Source: Pelargonium x hortorum
Taxonomy: Eukaryota; Streptophyta; Magnoliopsida; Geraniales; Geraniaceae
NCBI GenBank assembly: GCA_036897525.1
Contig: JAYMTJ010000026.1
Coordinates: 44,811 to 108,810 of the forward strand
Direction: 5' to 3'
DNA length: 64,000 nt
Shown here: positions 14,501 through 25,200 of the stretch, one piece after another
How the letters are laid out: every line of letters begins with the position of its first letter
Position numbering within the stretch: the stretch's first letter is position 1
Program-made: the position numbers and the translations under genes
Notes under the pieces: model-generated
What the model saw: only the letters and a program-made list of their open reading frames with translations
Told to the model about the DNA's origin: nothing
The model's database searches: none

Positions 14501-15976
14501 CAGGATTCCTTTTATTTATATTAAAAAGGACGGAGCTTTATCCTTTTAGTTCTTTCTAAAGACCTGAAACACTAAAGTCAAGTAGACAACTTCCTTAAAC
14601 AGACCCGCTTAATGAAACCTGGAACAGAGAGAGTGCCCGAATAGAAAATACAAAACCTTTTCATTTCAGTAAATACTTTCCAAAATATGTTAAAGGAGAT
14701 TATATTATTAACACAAATAGAATACTTAAAGTTACTGTCTAAAAGGTTATCAAGACTTCCTGTAAGCTGTTCATTTAGCTTAAATTGTGGACCTGAACCC
14801 TATTTACTATAAAGATGAAGTTTATCGAATTACTTCTATCTATACTGGAGGCTATTTAAGACAAGACCAGCTGAAAAAAGGAACTTCCCTCAAGAAAAGA
14901 AGAAAGAGGGTTTCAGGAATCTAAGGCAATGCGTTAGTATTGTACAACCAGAAAAGAAAGAAAACATTCAGCTCATTTACTTGATAGAAACCCTCCTTTA
15001 ATTAGCCCGAAATTGGAAACTGGCAACTCCTTGACTCGAAAGCTACAACTTTAACCAAGGACAACTACCTCTTACACCAATTTATCCTAGAAAAGCTCCT
15101 TATTTACGGGATTTACTAAGGCTTTATGCGTTTGAGTTCTTACATATATTATTATCTTCTTTCGAAAAAACTTCCCCTACTTCTATTGAAAACAATTCCT
15201 ATCTCGTTAAAGATGGGCTGAAAACCTGAAAGATGAAGGACCTCTCGTAACATAAAATAACGACATTCACTTGTATTCTCTAAACCCTTTGTATAACTCA
15301 TCGGGATTCCCTTAAGAAATTCCTTAGTGTTGAGTCCTTACATAGTTCATTTTATTCAGTCCTAAAAGCTGAATAGGAATAAAGCTATCTAAGGACAGCT
15401 CTTTAGCTCCAACCCTGAAATCCTAAACTGCAATTCTTAGGAATCTAACAAAGACAAGATAATCTGGTTTATACCATCAATGTCCAAAAAATAAAATATA
15501 GAAGACTTACATCTTCCTATACTACTAAACCATCTTAAACTACTAAATTAAACTAAAACAGGAACTCTTTTATTAAGTCTATTTATGTATTCTGTTATTC
15601 CTTAGTCAAACTAACAAGTCTATAATAGCTCCTTCAATTGCTGGCTATAACTGGTAGATCAGAAAGTACTCTCTCTAACAGACTCTGATCTCAATGAATG
15701 TCCTCATATAGTTTAGGAACATACATAGTTCTATTCCTAGCATTCCATTCATTTTCTTAGCAACTCAACACAGAAGGCTTTGCTTCCCAATAAATAGAAA
15801 ATCCTGAGCCTGCTATCCCAACAGTAACTAAGGTATTTTAGCTTCACTCCTTTACCAGCAATGTCAGCCCGCTTTAGTTTAAGCCTCTCTTTAGATAGAA
15901 TACATTTACTTAATCGGAAATCTCTAGCACAAGTAAACTTGCTTACAAAAGGCAATTTGACCTATAGAAGCATCCA
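8536..15976. other. non-coding stretch
   Basis: No convincing gene. The longest open frame, 116 codons at 12261-12611 on the + strand, begins with TTG, matches no family I know and is of chance length. The stretch includes the tRNA-like remnant at 9.34 kb and palindromes at 11936 (AGGGTACCCT), 12354 (GGGTACCC), 12848 (GGGCCC) and 13900 (GGGGCCCC). A T-loop-like GGTTCAAGTC lies on the minus strand near 13990, but no tRNA fold can be drawn around it. Confidence 0.65.
9342..9390 (-). pseudogene. tRNA-like remnant (Phe- or fMet-like)
   Basis: On the minus strand a good T-loop core (GCAGGTTCGAATCCGC) follows a D-arm-like GGTCA and a stretch containing CACCCACCTGAA. Two readings are possible. In the first it is a tRNA-Phe-like gene that lost about 8 bases after a GAA anticodon, including the 3' side of the anticodon stem. 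In the second it is an initiator-Met-like gene whose TCAGG/CCTGA anticodon stem encloses an enlarged loop with CAT. In both, the acceptor stem cannot be closed and the outer T-stem pairs are broken. I call it a pseudogene. The family assignment is open, but tRNA ancestry is fairly likely. Confidence 0.45.
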
Positions 15977-16066
15977 TTATAACAAGAAAGGTCCTTTTTT
16001 AGCTGCACTCTGTATCTTCTTCTGAGTCTCTCTTATTTGTTTGCCTAACCTGGGCCCTATCTCATG
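15977..16066 (-). other. short Lys/Gln-rich open frame sharing a KIQS motif with two other loci
   Basis: This is a stop-to-stop minus-strand frame of 29 codons with no ATG start. It contains the peptide TQKKIQSAAKK. The same DNA word (TGCACTCTGTATCTT on the + strand, 16004-16018) recurs exactly at 40586-40600, also within a Lys-rich frame read in the same phase (KIQSATKK). A 13-base part (TCTGTATCTTCTT) recurs at 33744-33756, where it encodes KKIQT in the lysine-rich frame. The fragment is too short to be a gene by itself. It looks like a relic of a dispersed repeat or former coding segment. I do not recognise the protein. Confidence 0.35.
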
Positions 16067-18021
16067 TCATAACTGCTATTATAAACCTACCCGGTAATTA
16101 AGTGCATTTTCTAGTACTACGATTTAAGACATTTTGACATTTAGAAGGTCTTGAGTCTATAAGGAGTTTCTAGGTTTTTAAGGGCGGGTTGGTAGAGGTT
16201 TCTTTACATTTTTCGTAAGTCCCTGTCTTGTTGAGATAGATATCTCAAGTGCTTCTCATTATCCTACCTTTCGTTCTTTAGTAATCCAAGCCAATGCATA
16301 AGTTTGACTTGTTTTAGCGAGAACTTCAATCAATAGTAAAAATGAGCAAGTTAAAGAGTATCCTGTTCCTCTCTGTGCCTTGCTGCTGTCTAAAGAGGAA
16401 CAGGAACGGTATCGTTTACCTGTAAAATAAAAGTTGAAGAAATGAGTTAAGTACTACTTACAGAAAGAGTTTCTATATGTAGTGGAATAACCATAAAGAA
16501 GGTCAGAGCGCCTCGTCAAATCATAGAATATCACTGGTTAAAGGCTGCTGGTAATTAGAAGTTAAGAAGGAACCCCCCGGAAAACAGATTCTTTTGTCTA
16601 TAACTCCCCCTTTCTAAGTGGGAACTTGTACTAAAAGCTTTTGAAAGCTACTTATACTCCTCTGAAAAAACTAAAAAAAAGATAATAAGCCAACTGTCTT
16701 TATTCTTTATTAAAGGATTAAGGTTTTTTATCTTTATGCTATGGAATTCAATAACGGATCCTCTTAAAACATTATTCCAATTGGAACTGAACTCTGGTTA
16801 ATTTATAGGAGAAGACTTGTCTTTTCTCTAGCAAAAAGGTTGAACAAATTACACAAATTATGAAACAAAATCAATTACTGCGGGTTGGAAAGATAAAATA
16901 AAAAGCCGGTGTGCTATACCAACCTTGAGTTGAGCACCCCAATACACTTCTTTGTTATAATTCTAATATGAGTTGTAATAGAAATAATTAAGAATCTTAA
17001 AAATCCATATGTGAAACAGGTTTCGTAAACTAGCCTTACAATTTGCTTCTTTAAATTAATACAGGAAAAGCTGCTTTTCAAAAATGTACTAAAAATCCGG
17101 ATACTTAAGATTTTAAATTCAGGTTATATCCTATACAAACAAAGTTTAATAAAGAGGGCCCCCTTTTTCAATATAGAGAGTCCTACAAAGAATACGAATT
17201 TACTACAACATGGATGCCTAAAGATGGAGGGTAGAATACTTAACAGCGTGAAAGCGACTTCAGCTTCTCTGTTAGTGTGCAATTTAGGACAGAAGACCTA
17301 TGAAAGCACGCCTCTTTTATCTTTCTTTAAATTATTAATTTACGAATTCACTTTATAGACAAGGAATATCGCTACTACAAAAAGATACCTGACTTGTTAA
17401 ACCAGTTTTCTATAAGGAAGCTCGTCTCTTAAACTTTTAAATATTAGAAACTTAACACAAATCAAGAGCTTGTTAGGTAGGGGTCTTCTTGTTGTTGGTA
17501 CTTTTATTCCGGGTATTAGGCTTTTCAAACAAGGTTCTATTAATTTATAATAAGCATACCTCTTCTTATCTTTTCTTTAGTAGCCATTCTTAGATAGGAT
17601 AGAACCTTAATAGTACTTAGGTAAGAGTCTTAAGTAGTTCCTAAGAGTTTCTAGTAAGTTTAAGAGCAGTTGCTTCAGCAAGGGAAGAGTGGGTCGGGGG
17701 GGAATCTCTGTCTACTTGTTAAGGGTTGTTATATACGTTAAAGTATAGTTAACCACACATTAGGACAATTATATCCATATGTCTTCTTTGTTACTTACTT
17801 TTTCTTATTGCTGCACGTGCCTATATCTTTTTTTTTTTTTTCTTAAAGCTATTCCGTTATCTGTTAATGAGCTTCCCTACGTTTTTTTCCATTACTAAGA
17901 AGAATATGTCCTTCATTTAGTTTTGTTCTTTAAGATTTGATCTTGTGTTAGGAGCAGGGAACTTCTCCGGTTCAATTTAAGAAGTAGGATTCTTCATAGG
18001 TAGTAAGTCTAAGATTATTAA
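16067..18021. other. non-coding stretch with one hairpin
   Basis: Nothing gene-like was found apart from the inverted repeat at 16361-16405. It includes a run of T near 17830 and a G-rich patch near 17690. All open frames are short and unremarkable. Confidence 0.65.
16361..16405. repeat. 12-bp perfect inverted repeat (stem-loop)
   Basis: TCCTGTTCCTCT at 16361-16372 and its exact reverse complement AGAGGAACAGGA at 16394-16405 are separated by 21 bases. The arms contain six G/C pairs and would form a stable hairpin in either strand. Hairpins of this kind often mark processed transcript 3' ends in organelles, but there is no recognisable gene upstream on either side and no T-tract of the bacterial terminator type, so its role is unknown. 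Confidence 0.75.
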
Positions 18022-18092
18022 TTAATGAGTTGACTTGAACCTCTGACTTGAGATTATTAGAACCGGTGTTCTAACCACTCGGCCATTCTTCC
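18022..18092 (-). pseudogene. degenerate tRNA-like sequence (Ser/Leu/Ile-like)
   Basis: Read on the minus strand, the 5' part has a clear tRNA pattern: a possible acceptor strand GGAAGAA, then TGGCCGAGTGGTTAGAAC as D-arm, then CCGGTTCTAATAAT as anticodon region, followed at normal distance by GAGGTTCAAGTC as T-loop. The 5' start resembles serine-type tRNAs (TGGCCGAGTGG). The anticodon-loop letters CTAATAA resemble an isoleucine tRNA. The acceptor 3' strand that should pair with GGAAGAA (TTCTTCC) is missing, and the anticodon and T stems pair poorly. It is probably a mutated tRNA gene. The seventeen bases TGGTTAGAACACCGGTT are shared exactly with the tRNA-like sequence at 21.28 kb. Confidence 0.5.
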
Positions 18093-19483
18093 AAAATGTA
18101 TTTATTGCCATATATGATTTCATGCTTTTATTCCTATTTAAATAATTCAATTAAAACTTGGCTTAATGTCAGCTGAAATGGGCGCCTATAGAATTCTTGC
18201 TATTAGAAACAAACCATACTTTTTTCTTATCTGCACAGTCTTATGTATTCTTTTGGTGAGATCCTGATTAACTTCCGTTCCGGCGGCCCTCTTTAAACAT
18301 TAGCTGTTCGTCAAAGTTTAGGGATCTAACGATTAGCTATTTCATGTTTCACATAGTAAGGAAACAAGTGCCTATTTTATATAATATCTATACCATTTTT
18401 GAGACTTTCTTCCGCAGCAGGAGAACCTTCCTCTAATTAGAAATTCTTTAGGATCTTCCATTATCTTCAAGCCTATATTCTTAAATTTTGTAATATAGCT
18501 TTTAAAATACAAAAGCATTCGGGCTTACTATGCATAGAACATAACCTACAAACCCCGGTATACGTAAGCCTGCTATACCCCTTTTCTATTTTATATACCC
18601 ATACAAATCTAGGCCACTCATCAAGAGTCCAGAAAGGAAAACTAGACATATGCGTTACGTCTATTACGTACTTATCACAGAAATTCCCTGCTTTAAACAT
18701 ACAAATGTATTACCGCGTATTATATGAAAGGTAGTACTGATTTGCTCCTACTGAAATAGGGAAAGCTCCTTATATATTAGGGACAACTCAAATAGGACCC
18801 TTCCTTTATAAATTGGGATGGTAATTTCTAGTTCTAAGAAAGAATTGATTTTCTTTGAGATTAAAAAAGTGAATGCTCTCTTACTAAGAAAAACCCTTAA
18901 AAATATAGGACATATTTGATAGTCTCAATTGTACTAGAAATTGCCTTTCTCTCACTTGTATAGGGGTCCCAAGTGGTATTTTGTAGTTTTCCTAAAAGTA
19001 AAATAACGAAGATAAAGAATTCCATTAGATAAAAGCAGGCTTTACTAATAAACTCTATTGATAAATAGTTTCCCATTTTATAGCAGTACAACACTCGGGC
19101 TAAGTCCTTTTATTCTAAGTTGTAGTAAAGAATATTACGGGTAAACCCTAAGTATTCATTTTGTATCTTTGATATATTTAATCAGGTTTCGGTAGTCTTT
19201 TAAGGAGGATATTCTTATATATAAAGAGCCGCCGCCTGCTTCTCCTTCGTTAAATAGAAACCTTTGGCTTGCTATTATTGCTAGCAGAGCTGGCTTTTGA
19301 AATTCTTTGAGGTATAGTCGTTTTTATGGGTCATTCTAAAAAAACTTATAAGTAAATCCGCTAAATTACAAAACTAGAGTTGTATCCTATTTAGCTCATG
19401 ATTGCGGCAAAACCTATATCTAAGGCTTTTCTTTCGGAGGGCTTACTTCTCATAAATGCGCTCTACCATATCTTCTATTTTGA

Positions 19484-19558
19484 AGGCCTGTAGTTCAATC
19501 AGTTAGAGCACTGCCCTGTCAAGGTAGAGGTTGTGGGTTCAAGTTGTCTCAAGGGTTC
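19484..19558 (+). pseudogene. trnD: tRNA-Asp(GUC)-like sequence, probably decayed
   Basis: The D-arm (GTTCAATCAGTTAGAGC) and the anticodon arm (CTGCC-CTGTCAA-GGTAG, anticodon GTC) are nearly intact. They match the plastid/bacterial-type tRNA-Asp that plant mitochondria also carry, as I know that family. A T-loop-like GTGGGTTCAAGT follows at the right spacing. The 3' side of the T-stem (TGTCT where a complement of GTGGG is expected) is wrecked, and only about four of seven acceptor pairs form. It may be a recent pseudogene, or a highly derived tRNA needing editing; a pseudogene is simpler. This is the clearest pointer to an organellar origin of the window. The nearby fragments at 18.0, 21.3 and 22.2 kb are on the other strand. 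Confidence 0.65.
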
Positions 19559-21232
19559 CCCTATCCAAAAAAGACGTTGAAAGGGCATCTTGTAAACTTT
19601 ATTCTATCAACGCGGAGCTCCCTCAAGCTATCTATCAAGAGAGTTTGACAATATAAATAAACGAGAAAAGTTTACTTCCAAAGTTTCAAAGGAATCCGCC
19701 TAACAAAGTCTCTATACTCCTTTATGAAAACCGACTAAATTTAAACAAGTAAATTGCAAGACTAAATAAGTTAGGAAATTCTTAATGTTTAGAGCGCTTC
19801 CTCATTTAGCGGGATCCTTGAGCTGTTTCACCCCTAAATGATTTAATCCTATATCAGTTTAAGAGGTACCAAACTTTACAAAAGTGCTAGCAATTATAAA
19901 CAGGGAGTAGTCTTTAATAAAAAGGGTATAGGCGGGCTTTGTGAGGTGTATACTATACTATACTATTTATACAAGAACAAAAGGACTTCACGAGACCAAG
20001 AGTTACAATTTAATAGAGTAAATAACCAGATTTAGGTAATAGATATCCAAATTTACTACAAAAATTCTAGGAAAGAACAAATTCTCAAGCTTAGATAAGA
20101 GAGTCTTATACTAAATTAGTAATTTCTGAGAGTCTATAGTAAAAAAATCAATTGCAAGCCTTGCTATATTCTATATACAAGAATTCTGCTTAATCGGAGT
20201 AATCACTAAGCTTGTAAAGAGTAGGATTTGCCGCTTTGAGACTCTTTTGCTAAAGTATAGCAGCAAATACTCGAATCCTTAACCATAGTTATATCTTAAA
20301 AAGGAGGGGGCTGTCCCTATCACCTAAATTTCTAAGGAGAGCACTTATTTCTTTATTTTGCTACCTGTTTTGTTTGTGGACCTGATCCAGAAGTCTATGT
20401 TATATTTAAGGTACCGGGAGTTTCCCTTGGATAACCTACATTGGGTCTAAAACTTTTAAAAGTATAACGGCTGGCCAGGCTTTTAGTGGTAAGCGCTTTA
20501 ATAACTTAATTTAACCAGAAGGGGGTAATCGCATACAAGGAGAAACCCCACACTACTTATAGGAAGCCTGAAATACCGCTTGTTATTAGGAACTCTGCAA
20601 GGACAAGGCAAGAAAATTAATGAATTTGCCTTCGCCTCAATACTTAGACTTCCATTCCTTTTTATCCAAACTGGGCTTTCGTCTTCCCGTCCAAAAAGGA
20701 TTCCAGAGCTAGCCCCTTAGTTTAATATTTTCAATCTTTAGACTCAGACGCGATCCTTTCAGTCACGGGAGGTCTTTATAAGCTACTCTCATTTGTACCA
20801 AAGCAATGAATATACGTAGTAGAGTTAAACAGGAACCACTATACTAATATCCCGTAGGCCTCATCGTGTTGTTTACTTAATGATCTGGATTCAAAATCTG
20901 AAGTTAAAGCAGCCGAACCTTTTATTCGTAATAATAGTGTCTATATAAAACTCCTCTTTCTTATAAACTTAAAGTATAAACCACCCTCCGCAGTTAAAAG
21001 TCTATGTGCAAACTAGAGTATATCCTTCAAATAAGGTCCTCTTGCTAGCATATCCATTAGATATATCATAATGCGTGAAAGCTTCCTAAATGGATAGGGT
21101 GTAAAGAGAGTATGCTTGTTTACGCGTCTTGTAACAACCAAAAATTTTCAATAAAACGAGAAATACTCGTGCATATCAGAGATACAAATACATTGGAACA
21201 TTTAGGACCCCTTTAGGACAATAGGGGATATA

Positions 21233-21313
21233 GGCTCAGTAGGACTCGAACCTTTACATGATGATTGCATTAACCGGTGTTCTAACCATGCCTTAACCAT
21301 GTAGCTATACTCC
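21233..21313 (-). pseudogene. trnQ: tRNA-Gln-like sequence with duplicated D-arm segment
   Basis: On the minus strand it starts GGAGTATAGC, continues with a D-arm ending in AAGGCAT, and after the anticodon region has CATGTAAAGGTTCGAGTCC. Start, D-arm end and T-arm resemble plant mitochondrial tRNA-Gln(UUG), from memory of that gene. The D-arm segment is tandemly doubled as two 11-mers, ATGGTTAAGGC (21290-21300) and ATGGTTAGAAC (21279-21289). No TTG anticodon in a 7-base loop can be found, and the 3' acceptor strand is altered by extra bases. The fragment is therefore most likely non-functional. A mosaic with another tRNA is possible because TGGTTAGAACACCGGTT recurs at 18.07 kb. Confidence 0.5.
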
Positions 21314-22216
21314 AAAAGCTTTCCACTTTCACTATTACGAGAGTCATAAAACATAAATGCTCACCTTTCTAATAAACGACATTGCAAAGCATACAGGATG
21401 GTCTATTTTTATATAAGTAATTTCTAAACTATTTCTTTTTCAGTTTTTTGAAGAAAGCACTCTTTTTGTAATACCGGTGCGGTGTTTTCTGTATTCTCTG
21501 GATTCTTAGTCGTAGGAACTCCATATTACCTGTCTTAGGAATCCTACTTTAACTTTAGGGCTATACCTGCCTTCTTACGAACCTTCTTTTTTGTTGCTGC
21601 CTATAACTTGCCAAATAGCTTAAAGGAAACCTTTGAAACGCCTTCAAAATACACGAATAGGAATTCCCTCCTGACCCGAAACTCTTACCAAAAGAAGACC
21701 TTAGTACTAGAAAATCCCTCAGAACTTTAATGAAACTAACCAAAAGCAAATCCTTCTTAGATATAGGAAAACCCTTGCTTATCCCCTGAAGCTAAACCCC
21801 TCATTCTTAATCTAAAGAATAGCTAGCTTCTTGAGAACTTCTTTAGAGCCCTCGTAGCTTTGTTCTCTATCATGATAACTGCTCCTACACCTGTTTTTAA
21901 TAACACCTGGGTTTACCCTAAATTTTATAAGAAAAGGTCATCTGCTCCCAGTATTATAAGAGGCCTTTTCCTGCATTAATCTAGAGAAATGACTCTCTTT
22001 ATTTAATAAAGCATACCAAGCAAGAATCTTACGAGTACTATTAGCCTTTATATATATTTGATAATACAGAGGGAATCCGGTATCAAGACATTGTGAAGTA
22101 CCGAGATATGCCTCTTATTTTTTTACAAATTTGCTTTTGCTTTGACGCGTTAATCATTAGGACTTCCCTTCCTCAAGATTATCCCAAGTATTACTGACTG
22201 TATTATTTCGAGGAGA

Positions 22217-22249
22217 GCCTAATGCTTTAAACCACTCAGCCATTCCTCC
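22217..22249 (-). pseudogene. trnS: 5' half of a tRNA-Ser(GCU)-like gene
   Basis: The minus strand reads GGAGGAATGGCTGAGTGG followed by TTTAAAGCATTAGG. This corresponds to the acceptor 5' strand, D-arm and start of the anticodon stem of plant mitochondrial tRNA-Ser(GCU), as I recall that gene. Similarity ends at the anticodon stem. No anticodon GCT, variable arm or T-arm follows within 100 bases. A matching 3' half lies at 36357-36382 on the + strand, and its TTCCTCC is the exact 7-base complement of the GGAGGAA here. Either one gene was broken by recombination or two independent copies each decayed to complementary halves. Confidence 0.6.
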
Positions 22250-25200
22250 ACTATTATACTTAATTGCCAAAGCGTCCCGTCATCAATGAGCTAAATCCTT
22301 TTTCTATATAAGTGAATCTCAAGTTCTAAAAAAATGTAACTACAAACCAACAAATTGGACTTTAACTGTCATAGAAGGTGCCCTCCTATTTCCTATTATA
22401 AAATTCTAGTTAATAGTCCAGATTTCAGTAATAGAGCATAGCCAAGAATGGAATACTCCAGGACCCCTTTTGTTTTGACTAGGCAAATAATTGCAGCTTA
22501 CAAAGCCCTTTTTTAGTTCGTGATCAAGCTAGAATCTAACAATCTACTCGATTGGGACTAAACTCCAATTATCCTCTCAAGATGAGCAATCCCAGTAAAA
22601 GGGGAAGCGGTTTTCGTAAGTTCATATAAGTGATATAATAAAATGAAAATGATAAGGTTTGCTAAACTAAAGGAAGAACACTGAAGTCAACTCCATCTCA
22701 TCTTCCCAACACCGATTCAGAAGGAAACATGAAGAACTCCGCCCTCGGTAATTACATGTTCTTTATCTTAGAAACCTAATAACCATCACACCCTTGAAGT
22801 GCTACCAATCCAAGTTCTTATAACCCAACTGGAAAGTCACCCATTATTTCTTACTATTACCCTTGTCTCGGAGTCTCTTTATGAGTTTATTAGAGAGCAA
22901 AACAAGGAGAGTTTCCTTTTGAGACTTTTGACCAAGGAATTTGAAAGTAAGCAGTGTTAAAATAGCTACTAAGTGTCTTCGAACGTCTTTCATTTATTTA
23001 TTTTATATGCGATGCGGGAAAGTTTTCTTATCCATCCATCCATATTAAACTCTGTAAAAGAAGCTCCTTTTATTTTAGCCCTCACTTTATAGCATAATAG
23101 CATATTGGAATAAATATAAGAAAGAGGACGGACTTCCAAAAAAGAAAATGAATCTTGTTGTTTACTACCTTTAAGGAAACCTGTAACAGGAAAAAAGTAA
23201 GGAATATAATAGCTTAGATAAGAACGAACTCTTTCAATCAGCCTTCACATTTCCTATAAATTCTCTGTTTAATACTATATTGTATTACCTGACAGCAAGC
23301 GTGACGAAGGGAGGTTTCTTCAAAGATCAAACAAAGAACTAGTCCAAAAGTGAACTTCTTAGAAAAGCTTTTCTTCTTTTCTTTCAGTTCTAAACTTAAT
23401 AGTAAAATAGAGAACCAAAAGTTTCACAGTAATTATTAGTACAAGTTTCTACTCTTTCTTATCTGTGCCTGAATTGGACAACAGACTCTTTGAAGGACTT
23501 AGGGATCTAATTTGTGAAGGTATCGTAAGGAAGAGTACTAATTACCAACATAAACTTTAACATTGTGTTTTGATCTAACCTTCTAAGTCCAACATGTCTG
23601 CCTAAGATCCCTTCCTTGAAAGTCAACTAATGTCCCCACCGAAGTCTGTAATCTCCACTCAATCTCTTGTTAATCCTAAAAAGCATTCTCTAATTTGTTA
23701 ATCTCTTTCAACTCCAACTCTCTGAAATGCCCTAACTACACACACAGGTTGTAAGGATCCCAACTCCACCTCTTCTTGAAAGCTAAAGGAATTGAAGGTA
23801 CAGAATACATAACTTATAGAATCCCAATCCCACAAATAAAGCTTACTCAATCTCATCCTTGACCTAACCTTGAATGCCAGTCGAATGTCAATCCAAGTGA
23901 GAGTAGTTGAAGGCTAGTGTAGCTCTATCTTAACTAATTAGGAAGTGCTGCTATCTCTAAGCAGTCCATCTCGTAGGTTGGAATTGCCGAACAGGAGAGC
24001 TTGGTTATCTAACTAAACTTACTATCTTCAGGTTTGCCCTGAGTAAGGGAAACAGAGTACTTCGACTTATATGAAGCCCTCTATATAAATAGAGTAAAAT
24101 ATCCGGAGTTCTGTTAAACAAAAGTCACGGTGTTTCCAGTTATTCACCTCGCATTCTTTAGTTAGAGAAGCTAATCTGAAAATTAGAATAGAAAAGTAAC
24201 ACAGTTTTATTAAGGGAATCCGCTTGACAGCGGGCCTAACCCTTTACTTAAATGAAATTCTCGTAAGTAGAAAGAAATCTTAAAGATGCAGGAAGACTCA
24301 AAGCGATTCCCTCTATACAAAACAAAAGTAACAAAGAATAAATTCTGATTAAGCCAGCCCCTTTAAGTTGAAAGCTTCTAAATCAATATTTCTATTTCGT
24401 ATGTTTAATGCTTGCCCTTTTTATTTCTATTTTTTATATTAAAAATCCCTAGTATATAAAGGCGCACGGAAACTGCGGAAGTCTCTACTCTACTCTTGCC
24501 CCGGCCCGGCAGCGAAACCCTATTTCTTTCTGAAGGGTATTAGATAAAACCTAAAGCATTCCCTTGACTTTACAAGGAATCTTATAAACCTTTTATTCCT
24601 GCCTAGTTTAACTTTTAACAGAGCCTCGTATAGAAGTGTTTTTTTTACTACTACGTCTTATTCTAATATATAGTCTATAGAAAAGAAAAAAAGGGACTCT
24701 TTCCTAACGAACGAAAGCATAAATACTTTAATAAGTTAGAAACCGGGCTTGGATACTTTGTTTAGTAAAGAGGGTGCTCCTTTTCGAGGAAGTTTTCTAT
24801 TTTAGGGTTTTAAGGTAACACAAATATCAATAGTACAAGTTCCCTTATGAGACGGATATACATTTCAAGGATCCCGCACTAAAATAAAAGGTAGGAGCAC
24901 ACTCTTTAGAAAAAAACCAAGAAATATACACACACAGTTCAAATAGACTTCTGTTCTTATGTTAAGAAATATATATCTACTAAATCTTATTTTTGCTTCA
25001 ATAATAAAATTCTAGTTATTCTTAGTTATACCGTATCCTGTGATAGCATTTCAAATGTCCAAACCAAATAGGAAACGCGCATGCAAAGCACCCTCCGGGG
25101 TACCTAAAAAAAACAAAAACATTAGACAAATTTCAATCTATACCATGCCCAGATATGGCGAAATAAGTAGGTATCAAGAGTTACAAAAAGTGGTGTTGAC

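Larger units (their letters stand above)
18093..22215. other. non-coding spacer between tRNA fragments
   Basis: Apart from the tRNA-derived pieces listed separately, this span shows no gene. It includes a TATAC-rich tandem patch near 19960 and GGTACC near 20410. The short open frames are random in composition. Confidence 0.6.
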
